From JAZDFH01 sp043808035 (GTDB lineage: Bacteria; Patescibacteriota; Minisyncoccia; UBA6257; Colwellbacteraceae), in NCBI GenBank assembly GCA_043808035.1, contig JAZDFH010000028.1, forward strand, positions 1-34,110: a stretch of DNA of 34,110 nucleotides, in the 5' to 3' direction. Below are positions 23,144 to 32,013 of this stretch, piece after piece (position 1 is the first letter of the stretch; the number at the start of each line of letters is the position of its first letter). The notes under the pieces were generated by a model. That model was not told where the DNA came from. It did no database searches and saw only the letters and a program-made list of their open reading frames with translations. Position numbers and translations under genes: made by a program.

Positions 23144-23815
23144 TCAATACCCTTGAACAAATTGTTCTACTACTTCAACTAACCGCGGTTGTTCCTTTGT
23201 TTCAAACATATGAGTTCCATGTCCTCCCTGCTCATAAATAACAAGCTTCTTTTCTATCCCTTCAGGTATTGCAGCAAAAATTGCTCTGTTTTCATCGGCA
23301 TTTTTCTCCATCTCTGACTGAACTGTATCATCTTCACTCGAGACAAGACATATCCGTTGATCTGTATTTAATTTTTGAATAATTGGCATGACAGCAACCC
23401 CTCGATAATTAAGTCCTGCTGAAAGCAAGATAGCTATTCTTAGCTCTGAATGTTCGGTGATATATTGTAATACTAAATTTGCACCGATTGATGCCCCTAT
23501 AAGTATAATGTTTCTTTCACGCACACCTTGTAATTTGCAATACGCAACCGCCGCATCGATATCATTAATACTTGCTTGATGTTCTTTGTCATCAAAAGAG
23601 TGATATCCTTCCGGACCGCCATCCGATTCCCCGTGCCCACGTAAATCTATCGCAAGACCTGCAATGCCTTTTTCTTGTAAACACGTAGCAAGCGAACGCC
23701 ACGACCCTCTTGTAGATGGCATCATATGCACATATATCACCCATTCTTTCGTTTCAGATACAGTATAAACATCAGCTGCAATCTTTTTATGATCAACGGT
23801 GGTAAGAGTAATCAT
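23144..23815 (-). CDS. Alpha/beta hydrolase
   Basis: This 223-residue serine hydrolase is probably cytoplasmic. It has VHMMPSTRGSW (oxyanion region, where many relatives have HG), AIDLRGHGESDGGPEGYHSF, and the nucleophile elbow IGASIGANL with S109. SSEDDTV (D162 or D163) and GGHGTHMF (H199 or H202) complete the triad. It resembles bacterial dienelactone-hydrolase or lysophospholipase-like proteins, but the substrate is unknown. Its ATG overlaps the stop of a 33-residue microprotein gene by four bases (ATGA), so it is translated as the last gene of the galT-dedA-tpiA operon. Confidence 0.88.
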   Translation of the reverse strand: MITLTTVDHKKIAADVYTVSETKEWVIYVHMMPSTRGSWRSLATCLQEKGIAGLAIDLRGHGESDGGPEGYHSFDDKEHQASINDIDAAVAYCKLQGVRERNIILIGASIGANLVLQYITEHSELRIAILLSAGLNYRGVAVMPIIQKLNTDQRICLVSSEDDTVQSEMEKNADENRAIFAAIPEGIEKKLVIYEQGGHGTHMFETKEQPRLVEVVEQFVQGY

Positions 23816-23913
23816 ATATAGGGGAAACTCAATGAAAACATAACGATAATTGCAAAAACGATAATAAGTATTTTCCCAATATTTTTAAGACGTTTTTTAG
23901 TTTTTTTATTCAT
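23812..23913 (-). CDS. 33-residue membrane microprotein between tpiA and the hydrolase
   Basis: ATG 23913 to TGA 23812 encodes MNKKTKKRLKNIGKILIIVF followed by AIIVMFSLSFPYI: a strongly basic N-terminus and one transmembrane helix (about 14-30). Its start overlaps the tpiA stop by ATGA and its stop overlaps the hydrolase start by ATGA, so it is locked into translational coupling on both sides. That arrangement is hard to explain by chance. No family is recognised. The positive-inside rule predicts a cytoplasmic N-terminus. It might anchor or regulate a neighbour (inference). Confidence 0.7.
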   Translation of the reverse strand: MNKKTKKRLKNIGKILIIVFAIIVMFSLSFPYI

Positions 23914-24674
23914 AGTTTTTCTAATTGTGCTGTTTTTTCTATTATTTTACGAAACTCTCCAAGTTTTAAGCTCGCACCCCCGACAAGAGCGCCGCCAATA
24001 CATTCGTGAAATAAAAATTGTTCAATATTCAAACTATTAACAGAACCTCCATACAGCGTCAAAATATCATTCGATAATCCAAGCGTAACAAGTACTTCCT
24101 TGATATACAGTATCATTTCAACAGCATCTTCCGGAGTATCGGAATTTTCATTTCCAATCGCCCATACCGGTTCGTACGCAACGATAAGCTTATGTTGCTG
24201 CTTCATCTCCGTGATGCCAGAAAGACTCGATATCAGTTGCTTTTTGACAAATCCCTTGATCCATCGTTCTGTCTTCCCTCGTCTCATCGGCTCACCAACA
24301 CACAATACAGGAGCCATGTCTGCATGTAAAACTGCTCTTATCTTTCTATTACACATTGCATCCGTTTCTGTAAAATAATTCCGTCGTTCCGAATGTCCAA
24401 TAATAACATATGTAACCCCCATTGCCCTTAGTTGCCGCCATGAAATCGCCCCTGTATATGCTCCAACATCCTCCCAGAAAACATCTTGTGCTGCAAGAGC
24501 AACCCCCTCCATTACTTCCTTGACTGCCCAAAGAAAAATATTCGGTGGAGCAACCGCAACAATAGGTGGATGATCCGTACGAAAAACAACACCATCAACA
24601 CCCTCTGCAAGCTTGATAGCGGCTTGTATCGTAGACGGATTACTTTTCCAATTACCTAATATAATTTTATCCAT
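23910..24674 (-). CDS. tpiA: Triosephosphate isomerase
   Basis: TIM interconverts dihydroxyacetone phosphate and glyceraldehyde 3-phosphate in glycolysis. The 254-residue barrel has every key site: N8 and K10 in LGNWKSN, H94 in VIIGHSERR, E168 in VAYEPVWAIG, and the phosphate loops YGGSV (208-212) and GALVGGASL (228-236). Length is normal. The start overlaps the DedA stop by 8 nt, and the stop overlaps the microprotein ATG. Pairing with galT suggests a carbohydrate-handling operon. Confidence 0.97.
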   Translation of the reverse strand: MDKIILGNWKSNPSTIQAAIKLAEGVDGVVFRTDHPPIVAVAPPNIFLWAVKEVMEGVALAAQDVFWEDVGAYTGAISWRQLRAMGVTYVIIGHSERRNYFTETDAMCNRKIRAVLHADMAPVLCVGEPMRRGKTERWIKGFVKKQLISSLSGITEMKQQHKLIVAYEPVWAIGNENSDTPEDAVEMILYIKEVLVTLGLSNDILTLYGGSVNSLNIEQFLFHECIGGALVGGASLKLGEFRKIIEKTAQLEKL

Positions 24675-25296
24675 TAATAATACCTTTCTTATTTTTACGA
24701 TAATACACTAAAGTCACACCTATTACCACTAGAATCATCACAATACTCACAATATTAAATTGATAAATATATGGTTTTAATAAGTCTAATCTCTGCCACA
24801 ATACCATACCCACGTATACGAAAGTCATTGACCACAACAACGAGCCGATGAATGTTAATACAGAGAATAATTCAACCCTCACACGTGCCATTCCAAGAGG
24901 AAAAGAAATAAATGATCTCACAAATGGGATAAAACGCGTTACAAAAGCTGCCCATAATCCAATTTTACGAAACCATTTCTCCGCACGTAAAATATCTTTT
25001 TTACTCACAATAAGGAAATGAGATAAAAATGACATTGCTTGTTCTCCAAACCGATATGCAATACCGTAACTAACCAACGCACCCGTAAGATTACCCATTG
25101 TTCCCACAAATACCACCGGCCAAAAAAGGAATCTACCAGTTGCAACAAAAAATCCACACAAAACCATAATAACTGCCGCTGAGATAGGAATATTCGCACT
25201 TTCAAAAAACATCAAAACAAAAACCCCTACATAACCCCATGAGTCAATCAGGTGTAATACAAATGATGATAAAGCCGAGAATATATGTTCTATCAT
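24667..25296 (-). CDS. DedA-family membrane protein
   Basis: This 209-residue polytopic protein belongs to the DedA/SNARE-associated group, whose members act in lipid-carrier recycling and membrane homeostasis. It shows the re-entrant motif MFFESANIPISAAVIM, a GNLTGALVSYGIAYRFG segment and the conserved TRFIPFVRSFISFPLGMARV block with its arginines. About five hydrophobic segments are visible, ending with a basic tail. It begins 1 nt after the galT stop. The undecaprenyl-phosphate flippase role of some DedA proteins would fit the peptidoglycan genes nearby, but this is inference. Confidence 0.92.
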   Translation of the reverse strand: MIEHIFSALSSFVLHLIDSWGYVGVFVLMFFESANIPISAAVIMVLCGFFVATGRFLFWPVVFVGTMGNLTGALVSYGIAYRFGEQAMSFLSHFLIVSKKDILRAEKWFRKIGLWAAFVTRFIPFVRSFISFPLGMARVRVELFSVLTFIGSLLWSMTFVYVGMVLWQRLDLLKPYIYQFNIVSIVMILVVIGVTLVYYRKNKKGIING

Positions 25297-25297
25297 A

Positions 25298-26308
25298 TCA
25301 ATTCAACAACTGTCCTTCGTTCATAGACCGTAGAAATGCAGCTGCAACGTCAGGGTCAATCGTATTAATTTCTATGCCTGTGCTTAATTCGAATCCTGCT
25401 GAAATATTTAATTTAGGCTGCATCTCAATATGCCAATGATAATGGTGATATCGTTCTTTGTGGCGAATCGGTGAGGTGTGGAGAAAAAAATTGTAATGTG
25501 GTTGCTTTAATCCTTGTTCAAGTCTCTGTAATGCCTCGTGTAATACTTCCACGACACCATTCAAAACCTCATCGCTCGTATCTTCAAAATAAGCGGCATG
25601 AGCCTTAGGGAAGACTCTCAACTCGAAAGGCTCTCTCGATACAAACGGAGCTAATGCAATAGCGTATTCGTTCTCATAAATAATACGTTTGCCGTATTCG
25701 CGTTCCCATTGCAACATTAAGCAATGGACACACTCATTATTTTCTTTAAAATATCGCTGTGATCCATCCAACGAATGTTGCACATCCGGCGGTATAACAG
25801 GGATAGCGATGATCTGATAATGCGGATGATATAAAGATGCACCTGCTTTTGGCCCCCAATTATGAAAGATGGAGACATACGATATATAATCATCCGCTGC
25901 CAACATATGGTATCGCTCACGAAACGCTTTAAACAAATCACATGCATCTGCTAAAGACAATTTTGGAAAATTCGTATCGTGATCTTTTGTGATAACGACA
26001 TCATGGTAACCATAGCCCGGAACAATAAAGTAAGGACCTTGCCTCATTAAAGCTGCACGACCATCATTTCTACTAACCGCAGGATATTTATTAGCTATAA
26101 TTTGAACATTCCATTCATCACCTTTCTCATAAAATAAAATCGGTTCAACAAACTTTTGAGGGGCACAAAATGGACACGTTGCAGGGTCTGACCGTTTTAT
26201 CTCAATCTGTTCGGCAAGTTCTTCAGGACGTTTCCCTCGTTTTGGCGCAACTAGAATCCAATCGCCCGATACAATGTCTTGACGTAATTCAGGATATTGT
26301 TCTTCCAT
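25298..26308 (-). CDS. galT: Galactose-1-phosphate uridylyltransferase
   Basis: GalT exchanges UMP between UDP-glucose and galactose 1-phosphate (or related sugars) through a uridylyl-histidine. The 336 residues include the metal pair CPFC (C45, C48), RQDIVSGDWILVAPKRGKRP at the N-terminus, the active HPH at 161-163 (SLYHPHYQI, H163 as nucleophile) and HYHWHIEMQPKL near the C-terminus. It might instead act on other sugar nucleotides, because no galK or galE lies in the window. It heads galT-dedA-tpiA-microprotein-hydrolase and has a strong promoter inside the 3' end of mrdA with an almost leaderless spacing. Confidence 0.93.
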   Translation of the reverse strand: MEEQYPELRQDIVSGDWILVAPKRGKRPEELAEQIEIKRSDPATCPFCAPQKFVEPILFYEKGDEWNVQIIANKYPAVSRNDGRAALMRQGPYFIVPGYGYHDVVITKDHDTNFPKLSLADACDLFKAFRERYHMLAADDYISYVSIFHNWGPKAGASLYHPHYQIIAIPVIPPDVQHSLDGSQRYFKENNECVHCLMLQWEREYGKRIIYENEYAIALAPFVSREPFELRVFPKAHAAYFEDTSDEVLNGVVEVLHEALQRLEQGLKQPHYNFFLHTSPIRHKERYHHYHWHIEMQPKLNISAGFELSTGIEINTIDPDVAAAFLRSMNEGQLLN

Positions 26309-26317
26309 ATGTTTATA

Positions 26318-26346
26318 ATTATACCGTTAATCAACGGCACTGTCAT
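26318..26346 (-). promoter_or_regulatory. Promoter of the galT operon
   Basis: ATGACA (-35, 26341-26346, 5 of 6), exactly 17 nt, and a perfect TATAAT (26318-26323) end 9 nt before the galT ATG. The promoter overlaps the last codons of mrdA. The spacer contains a 5-bp inverted repeat CCGTT-gatt-AACGG (26324-26337), either an operator or a remnant mrdA terminator. Confidence 0.75.
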
Positions 26347-28156
26347 TCACACCTCCTTTAATCCTGTTCTTGCAATACCATTCTAAAACATCGTATGCTG
26401 TCGGAAGCGTATTAATACTACCCTCCTTCGCATCCTCAACGATAATCAAAATAACAATCTGTGGATCTTCAGCCGGCATAGCCCCTATAAAAATAGCATT
26501 CGTTTTTGTATTGTTCGCAACCTGCGCACTTCCCGTCTTACCGAGTAAAGAACATGGCAATGTACTTAACGCATGTGCCGTTCCGTACGGTTTCTCAACG
26601 ACATCTCGCATACCACGACGAACATCTGAAAAAACTGAAGAAAATGAGGATAAGTCAAGAAGAATTTCTGATTTCTCTTGAAAATGGACATGAGGGACAT
26701 ACGATATACCTCCATTGACAATGGCAGACACCGCTGAAACAAGCTGTACAGGTGTTACTAAAAAATCACCTTGACCAATTGCGATATTGTATGTGTCTCC
26801 AATACGCCATGGCAATCCTGTACGAGCCTCCTTCTCTTCTGGGTTAGGTAAAAATCCTTGAGCCTCTCCAGGGATATCAATTCCTGTCTTTTTGCCAAAA
26901 CCGAATTGTTCCCAATATTTCCGTAAGCGCTCTATTCCAACTCCTTTTTGGTCTTGAAAACCACCAATAACCTCATAAAAATATACATTACTTGAACGAG
27001 CCAGAGCTGAATACACATCCACCCACCCTTGAGGCTTCCAATCGACAAACCTGCTTGGATTCTCAGGATGATATTGATTAGGAATTTCTATATATCCTGC
27101 AGAAAAAATTTGTTTTTGAGACGTTATAACACCCTCATTAAGAGCCGCAGCCGCATGCACCAATTTAATAGTAGAAGCTGGATTATAAGCACCAGATACA
27201 ACACGATTAAATAATGGCTGACTAGGAGCTAGAAGATAGTTTGAAATATTATTCGGATCATAGTCAGGAAGACTGATCATAGAAAGGACTTCTCCTGTTT
27301 GCGGATTGATGGCTAATCCCACTCCAGAAATTCTTCCTAAATCAGTAAGCCCTTTTTTGAGCCGCTCATAAAAATATTCTTGGAATTCAACATCAAGAGT
27401 TGTTTTAAGCTCGTTACCGATAACAGGCTTTTCGATCACCGTCATCCCTTTCTCCTCTCCATATGCATCACGATGAACAATCTTCTTCCCATCAACCCCT
27501 CGCAAAAGATCATTATACATTGCTTCAATACCAGCTAAACCATGGATACGAGAATCTTCACTATTTTGTCCGACATAACCAATAACATGAGAAAAAGATT
27601 GATAAGAAAGATAACGTTTATAGTCGCCCTCTATGTGCAAAGAAGTAAGTGGTACATTCTTGAGCGTTAAAACCTGTTCTCGTGTAATATCACGGACAAC
27701 TATAAGTGTTTGCTCTGATTCGAAATCAATTTTTTGAATCTGAAGAACAATACTCTGCGAATCTAAATTAAAAATTTCTTGCAGTGTACTCAATACTTCT
27801 TTTGTCTCATTGTTTTTAATCATTTCACTCACATTCAGTACGACATTAAAGATAGGTCTATTCTCAATTAATGTCGTACCAAACCTATCAGTAATAATAC
27901 CTCTCTGTGCAGGAACATCCATCGTTTTACTACTATTTACAATGGCTCGTTCTCGATAGTACGAATATTGCACGATGCTTAGAAAAGCAGTTCTCCCAAT
28001 AATAATTGCAATAAAAAAAATAAAAAAAATAAAAACTCCTTGAAAAATCCTTTCTTGAATAGGTTGCTCCTTATGCATGTACGTCTCTCCTGATACACTA
28101 TCGGAGACGACTTCATCGAAAACAATGCGTTGTTTTTTTCTTATACTCCTTCTCAT
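26327..28156 (-). CDS. mrdA: Penicillin-binding protein 2, transpeptidase
   Basis: PBP2 cross-links peptidoglycan in the elongation complex with MreBCD. The 609-residue protein has a cytoplasmic basic start, a transmembrane helix at about 38-54, a dimerisation/pedestal region from about 70 (DVPAQRGIITDRFGTTLIEN), and a transpeptidase domain. The domain carries the three motifs S328-T-I-K331 (NPASTIKLVHA), S388-S-N390 (ARSSNVYFYE) and K539-T-G541 (LLGKTGSAQV). Length is typical. The ATG lies 44 nt inside mreD, showing tight coupling in the order mreB-mreC-mreD-mrdA. RodA is not in this window. Confidence 0.95.
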   Translation of the reverse strand: MRRSIRKKQRIVFDEVVSDSVSGETYMHKEQPIQERIFQGVFIFFIFFIAIIIGRTAFLSIVQYSYYRERAIVNSSKTMDVPAQRGIITDRFGTTLIENRPIFNVVLNVSEMIKNNETKEVLSTLQEIFNLDSQSIVLQIQKIDFESEQTLIVVRDITREQVLTLKNVPLTSLHIEGDYKRYLSYQSFSHVIGYVGQNSEDSRIHGLAGIEAMYNDLLRGVDGKKIVHRDAYGEEKGMTVIEKPVIGNELKTTLDVEFQEYFYERLKKGLTDLGRISGVGLAINPQTGEVLSMISLPDYDPNNISNYLLAPSQPLFNRVVSGAYNPASTIKLVHAAAALNEGVITSQKQIFSAGYIEIPNQYHPENPSRFVDWKPQGWVDVYSALARSSNVYFYEVIGGFQDQKGVGIERLRKYWEQFGFGKKTGIDIPGEAQGFLPNPEEKEARTGLPWRIGDTYNIAIGQGDFLVTPVQLVSAVSAIVNGGISYVPHVHFQEKSEILLDLSSFSSVFSDVRRGMRDVVEKPYGTAHALSTLPCSLLGKTGSAQVANNTKTNAIFIGAMPAEDPQIVILIIVEDAKEGSINTLPTAYDVLEWYCKNRIKGGVNDSAVD

Positions 28157-28571
28157 AAAATGGAATACTGATGTAATATATTACTCCCGCAATAACTATA
28201 TTTAATAGTAATTCCGGAACAAAGAGAGAGATCGCTCTGAATGAAATATACATCAAGCAAGTCATTATTAATACGACCACAATATAACTTATGAAATGCC
28301 TCCACGGTAACATATCAAAAATCACTATTCCAACGATTACTACCATAATGAAAGTGACATCCATCAAAGAAATACCAGGACAAAACTTCGTTGAAAACGC
28401 AGCGACAACTATCGCTATGACCCTCTTGTCCCATCGCGTATAAATACTACATATCAAAAAAAGAAATATCAAAATAAAATTCGGTTTAACATCTCCAAAA
28501 AACAGAAGCATGCTCTGCTGTAAAAGTCCTACAATACCAATAAATACAAGACTACTAGTGAATTTGAACAT
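28113..28571 (-). CDS. mreD: Rod-shape protein MreD
   Basis: MreD is an integral membrane partner of MreC in the elongasome. The 152 residues have about five hydrophobic helices, starting TSSLVFIGIVGLLQQSMLLF, with PNFILIFLFLICS and DMLPWRHFISYIVVVLIM further on, and a basic tail KEYKKKTTHCFR. Sequence similarity of MreD is generally weak; the call rests on topology, length and position between mreC (17-nt overlap) and mrdA (44-nt overlap). Confidence 0.85.
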   Translation of the reverse strand: MFKFTSSLVFIGIVGLLQQSMLLFFGDVKPNFILIFLFLICSIYTRWDKRVIAIVVAAFSTKFCPGISLMDVTFIMVVIVGIVIFDMLPWRHFISYIVVVLIMTCLMYISFRAISLFVPELLLNIVIAGVIYYISIPFYEKEYKKKTTHCFR

Positions 28572-29214
28572 TGCGTAATTCGCCTAACCGGATAGGGGGT
28601 GCAACAGTGACCTTTTTAAACGGTTCTCCCAGTATTTCAATAATATCTTGCACTCGCCCAATTTCGAGACCATAAGGAAATTCACTGCTCGCCGTGACAA
28701 CCATATCCCCCTCTATAATCGATGCATCCCGAGGGATGAGATCAACAATAAGCGTATTGCCACCATGAAACAGACCATCAACCTCCGATTCGCCAATACG
28801 AACAGGCATTTCCCAATTATCATCAAAAATAGTATGCACGATACTCGTATGTTGCTGAACTTCGATAACTTTCCCTATAAAAACAGTACCGCCATACGTC
28901 ACATACATACCTATTTTCGCATTTTCCTCAAAACCAGAATCAATGACAATATCACGGAGCTGATTAAAAGGATAACTAGAATACACTTCCACCGATAATC
29001 CTGTTCTTAAAACTTGGTTAAACAACTGGTTTTTGAGATCATTGTTTTCAGTTTCAAGATCAGTAATTCGATTCCTTAAATCCATATAGGGGATAAAAAA
29101 GTGGGATGGAGTATGAATTGAAAATACCGTTCGCATATAATACGGCACAGCCCAAAAATAGTACATTCCTCCAATAAAAATCGATACCACAAAACAAATC
29201 AAAAATTTCTTCAT
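28555..29214 (-). CDS. mreC: Rod-shape protein MreC
   Basis: MreC is a bitopic protein that links MreB filaments to wall synthases outside the membrane. The 219-residue product has one N-terminal transmembrane helix (FLICFVVSIFIGGMYYFW), a coiled coil at about 45-70 (RITDLETENNDLKNQLFNQV), and the beta domains with VIDSGFEENAKIGMYVTYGG, VDLIPRDASIIEGDMVVTAS and PYGLEIGRVQDI. The length is somewhat below the usual 270 or more. Its ATG overlaps the mreB stop by ATGA. Confidence 0.92.
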   Translation of the reverse strand: MKKFLICFVVSIFIGGMYYFWAVPYYMRTVFSIHTPSHFFIPYMDLRNRITDLETENNDLKNQLFNQVLRTGLSVEVYSSYPFNQLRDIVIDSGFEENAKIGMYVTYGGTVFIGKVIEVQQHTSIVHTIFDDNWEMPVRIGESEVDGLFHGGNTLIVDLIPRDASIIEGDMVVTASSEFPYGLEIGRVQDIIEILGEPFKKVTVAPPIRLGELRNVQIH

Positions 29215-30257
29215 GCATTAATCGGTTTAGGTTTATGCTGATTTGACAAAATAGGTTCATATTTCGCCAGATTCTCAACAATAACACCTAATCCTCGCGC
29301 AACACACGTAAGGGGATCATCGACAACCGTTGTCTTAACGGTAATCTCTTTTTCAATATAGCTATCCAACCCCCTCAAAAGACTTCCGCCACCTGACAAA
29401 TAAATACCGCTTTTCAGAATATCCCCCACTAACTCAGGAGGCGCCTCCTCAATCAAAATTTTCACTGCTTCAACAACAGATTTTAACGAACGCTGAATAG
29501 CGGTCCGAATATGCAAATTTTTTACAACAACTTCTCGTGGCAATCCTGTCGCAATATCACGACCCCGTATCGCAAGTTCAAGTTTGTCGTCAATAGGAAC
29601 CGCTGATCCAATTGCGATTTTTAATTCTTCGGCAGTAGGTGTTCCAATAAGCAATTTAAATTCATCTTTTACGAAACGAATAATATCTGCATTCAACTTG
29701 TGCCCGGCAACCTTTAAGCTTTTCGAAATAACAGTACCACCAACCGAAATAATAGAAATTTCTGTCGTACCGCCACCAATATCGACAATCATATTGGCCG
29801 TTGCTTCTTCTACAGGTAATCGTGCACCAATTGCAGAAGCAATCGGTTCTTCCACTAATAATGCACGTCCAACACCAGCCGATAAAACCGCGTCTTCCGC
29901 TGACTTCATTTCCACTTCTGTCAAGTTTGTTGGTACGCTAATTGCTGCTAATCGATATCGCGAAAAGACACTCTGTCCCTTTATTTTACCCAAAAAATAC
30001 CGCAATAACTCTTCGGTCATTTCAAAGTCGGAAATAACCCCCGCAATAAGCGGGTATATAATATCAATATGTGCAGGCATCCGATCTACCATCTTTTTCG
30101 CCTCATTACCAACCGTTAAAATTTGATTGGTTCTATTATTCAAGGCAACAACAGTCGGCTCGTTAATCATGATACCCCTTCCTTTGACGTAAATCAGTGA
30201 ATTTGCTGTTCCTAAATCAATACCTACTTGTTTATATAAATTTTCAAAAAAATCCAT
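29211..30257 (-). CDS. mreB: Actin-like cell-shape protein MreB (canonical copy)
   Basis: MreB forms membrane-bound filaments that guide wall elongation. The 348 residues carry the actin-family motifs: phosphate 1 GIDLGTANSLIYV, the catalytic-loop EEPIASAIGA (E136-E137), phosphate 2 IVDIGGGTTEISII (D159), the connect segment and the adenosine motif LSGGGSLLRGLD. The N-terminus MDFFENLYKQV may supply the amphipathic membrane helix. It leads mreC-mreD-mrdA. About 180 nt separate it from rseP, with an extended -10 at 30291-30299, and GGAG lies 11 nt before the ATG. Confidence 0.95.
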   Translation of the reverse strand: MDFFENLYKQVGIDLGTANSLIYVKGRGIMINEPTVVALNNRTNQILTVGNEAKKMVDRMPAHIDIIYPLIAGVISDFEMTEELLRYFLGKIKGQSVFSRYRLAAISVPTNLTEVEMKSAEDAVLSAGVGRALLVEEPIASAIGARLPVEEATANMIVDIGGGTTEISIISVGGTVISKSLKVAGHKLNADIIRFVKDEFKLLIGTPTAEELKIAIGSAVPIDDKLELAIRGRDIATGLPREVVVKNLHIRTAIQRSLKSVVEAVKILIEEAPPELVGDILKSGIYLSGGGSLLRGLDSYIEKEITVKTTVVDDPLTCVARGLGVIVENLAKYEPILSNQHKPKPINA

Positions 30258-30290
30258 AGCTATTCATTCTCCATTTTTATGTACCTCCAT

Positions 30291-30299
30291 TCTATACCA
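30291..30299 (-). promoter_or_regulatory. Extended -10 element of the mreBCD-mrdA operon
   Basis: TGG-TATAGA lies 33 nt before the mreB ATG in the 180-nt gap after rseP; no good -35 is visible. Unlike most promoters here it leaves a leader of about 27 nt, holding GGAG at 11-nt spacing and a possible 4-codon mini-ORF (ATG GAG AAT GAA TAG) that ends 2 nt before the mreB start. The rest of the gap (30300-30437) holds nothing I can support. Confidence 0.4.
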
Positions 30300-30437
30300 A
30301 AAAAATGCTTTACTCCAGTCCATAAATAAGCATTCTTCTTCTTGAGTTTTCCATGACTACTATTTCTATAAAACCCACATATCACGATTCAAAACTACTA
30401 TAACAAAATGTTCTCCTGATAAATAACGCACCATATA

Positions 30438-31463
30438 TTACAATATCTTCATAATATCACACACAGTGATAACAACCATCAAAATAATTAAGAGGGCAAA
30501 TCCAATGGCGTTAGTGATTGATTCAATACGAACAGTACGTGCTTTCCCTATTATCGGTTCAAAAAGCAAAAAGACAAGCCTTCCCCCGTCAAGAGCAGGA
30601 AATGGGAAAATATTAATTATAGCAAGATTAACAGATATCAGTCCCAATAATTGTAAAATATACACAAATCCCATACCCCCAGCGATACCAACCGCGTTAA
30701 AAATACCAACAGGGCCGGAAACATCCTGAAAAGCTTTCCATTCTCCACCAAATAAACTGCGCACCAATGTAACAAAAATACCACCAATCAGAGAAGCTAT
30801 CCTTAAAACAGCTTTACCGCCTTCATACATCGCGGAAAAAAATGATATCTGCGTAACTCCTCCTTCTATAATCGTAACACCTAACCGTCCTTCTCCTTCA
30901 GGAGGATCTATTCGAGGAGTGGCAATAAGAGTCAATTCTTCTCCTTCTCTACGAACAATAAAAGTCATTTTCACCCCCGCATGGTCAGTAATAAAAGACG
31001 TAAAAGCAGCCGAACTGGAAAAACCTACAATTTCGTCTCCAAATTGTAATCCAATCTGTTCCGCTGGCGTACCATGCTGAACAGACTCAACAAAAACCGT
31101 TTTCGGTATACCTATCATAAAAACAAGAGAAAACGCAAGCCAGGCAATAATGATATTCACCAATACACCACCTGAAATAACAAGACTACGCTTCAACAAA
31201 GATGATCCCCTGAAACTACGAGGATCTGAAATAGATTTTTCATCTCCATTTTCACCATGAATTTTTACAAATCCCCCGAACGGCAACGCATTGATACTAT
31301 ACTCTGTCTCCCCTATTTTGCCTCCAAAAATTTTTGGCGGGAAACCTATACCGAATTCATCAACCCGCATGCCGAATAATTTTGCAATTATAAAATGACC
31401 AAATTCATGCCCGACGATAAGTATAATCAGAAAAATTATGACTAAAATTACTGTTGCTACCAT
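30438..31463 (-). CDS. rseP: Site-2 zinc metalloprotease RseP
   Basis: RseP cuts transmembrane substrates within the membrane, such as anti-sigma factors or leftover signal peptides. The 341-residue protein has HEFGH (19-23) in the first helix, a central PDZ domain (about 120-200, with VESVQHGTPAEQIGLQFGDE), and the third zinc ligand in FPFPALDGGRL (LDGG, 291-294). Four transmembrane segments are expected. It lies 7 nt after frr, as in many bacteria, but without the usual dxr and cdsA neighbours. Confidence 0.95.
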   Translation of the reverse strand: MVATVILVIIFLIILIVGHEFGHFIIAKLFGMRVDEFGIGFPPKIFGGKIGETEYSINALPFGGFVKIHGENGDEKSISDPRSFRGSSLLKRSLVISGGVLVNIIIAWLAFSLVFMIGIPKTVFVESVQHGTPAEQIGLQFGDEIVGFSSSAAFTSFITDHAGVKMTFIVRREGEELTLIATPRIDPPEGEGRLGVTIIEGGVTQISFFSAMYEGGKAVLRIASLIGGIFVTLVRSLFGGEWKAFQDVSGPVGIFNAVGIAGGMGFVYILQLLGLISVNLAIINIFPFPALDGGRLVFLLFEPIIGKARTVRIESITNAIGFALLIILMVVITVCDIMKIL

Positions 31464-31470
31464 ATAAGTC

Positions 31471-32004
31471 TTACTCGTCTATTTCTTTATTCTTTCGGTC
31501 AATCATTTCCAAAACAGATGCATTAAATTCATCAACAAGCTTCTGTATACCATCCTTGCCTCGAAATTTTTCGTCTTCACTAAGATTTTTAATTTTTTTG
31601 TGTACTTCATCTCTTTGCACACGCATACGGATACGGGCCTCCTCTGATGTCGACTTAACGATACGTTTCAATTCTTCCCGCCGTTCTCCCGTTAACTGTG
31701 GCAATGTGACACGAATAATATTTCCTTGTACCGCAACCCCGACGCCTAAATTAGCTGACTCCAATGATTTCGCAGTTGCTTGAAGACTGCCCTTGTCCCA
31801 TGTACTGACTATCAAATCACACGGCGGTTCAACAACAATAGTACTTATTTGCTTTAATAGTAATTGCTGCCCAAAATAATCAACTTTAATGTTCTCAATT
31901 AATTTTGCTGTGGGACGATTCGTACGAATCGATGTAAACTCATCACACAGCCAATCAAAAATAATTTTGAACCGATCATCTAATTCCTGTAAATATTCTG
32001 TCAT
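31471..32004 (-). CDS. frr: Ribosome recycling factor
   Basis: RRF splits post-termination ribosomes together with EF-G. The 177-residue product (usual length 185) has the three-helix bundle and small beta domain. Landmarks are LCDEFTSIRTNRPTAKLIEN, VDYFGQQLLLKQISTI, VVEPPCDLIVSTWDKGSLQA, LGVGVAVQGNIIRVTLPQLT and GERREELKRIV. It lies 9 nt after the holB-like gene and 7 nt before rseP. The pyrH and tsf genes that commonly precede frr are absent here. Confidence 0.95.
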   Translation of the reverse strand: MTEYLQELDDRFKIIFDWLCDEFTSIRTNRPTAKLIENIKVDYFGQQLLLKQISTIVVEPPCDLIVSTWDKGSLQATAKSLESANLGVGVAVQGNIIRVTLPQLTGERREELKRIVKSTSEEARIRMRVQRDEVHKKIKNLSEDEKFRGKDGIQKLVDEFNASVLEMIDRKNKEIDE

Positions 32005-32013
32005 ATATCTTCT

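Noticed and set aside
29584..30126. 180-codon plus-strand ORF antisense to mreB
   Set aside because: The minus strand has clear MreB motifs throughout; the antisense frame has no recognisable domain and follows from codon bias.
30354..30425. 22-codon ORF between rseP and mreB (MVRYLSGEHFVIVVL...)
   Set aside because: No promoter, Shine-Dalgarno or coupling to a neighbour supports it.
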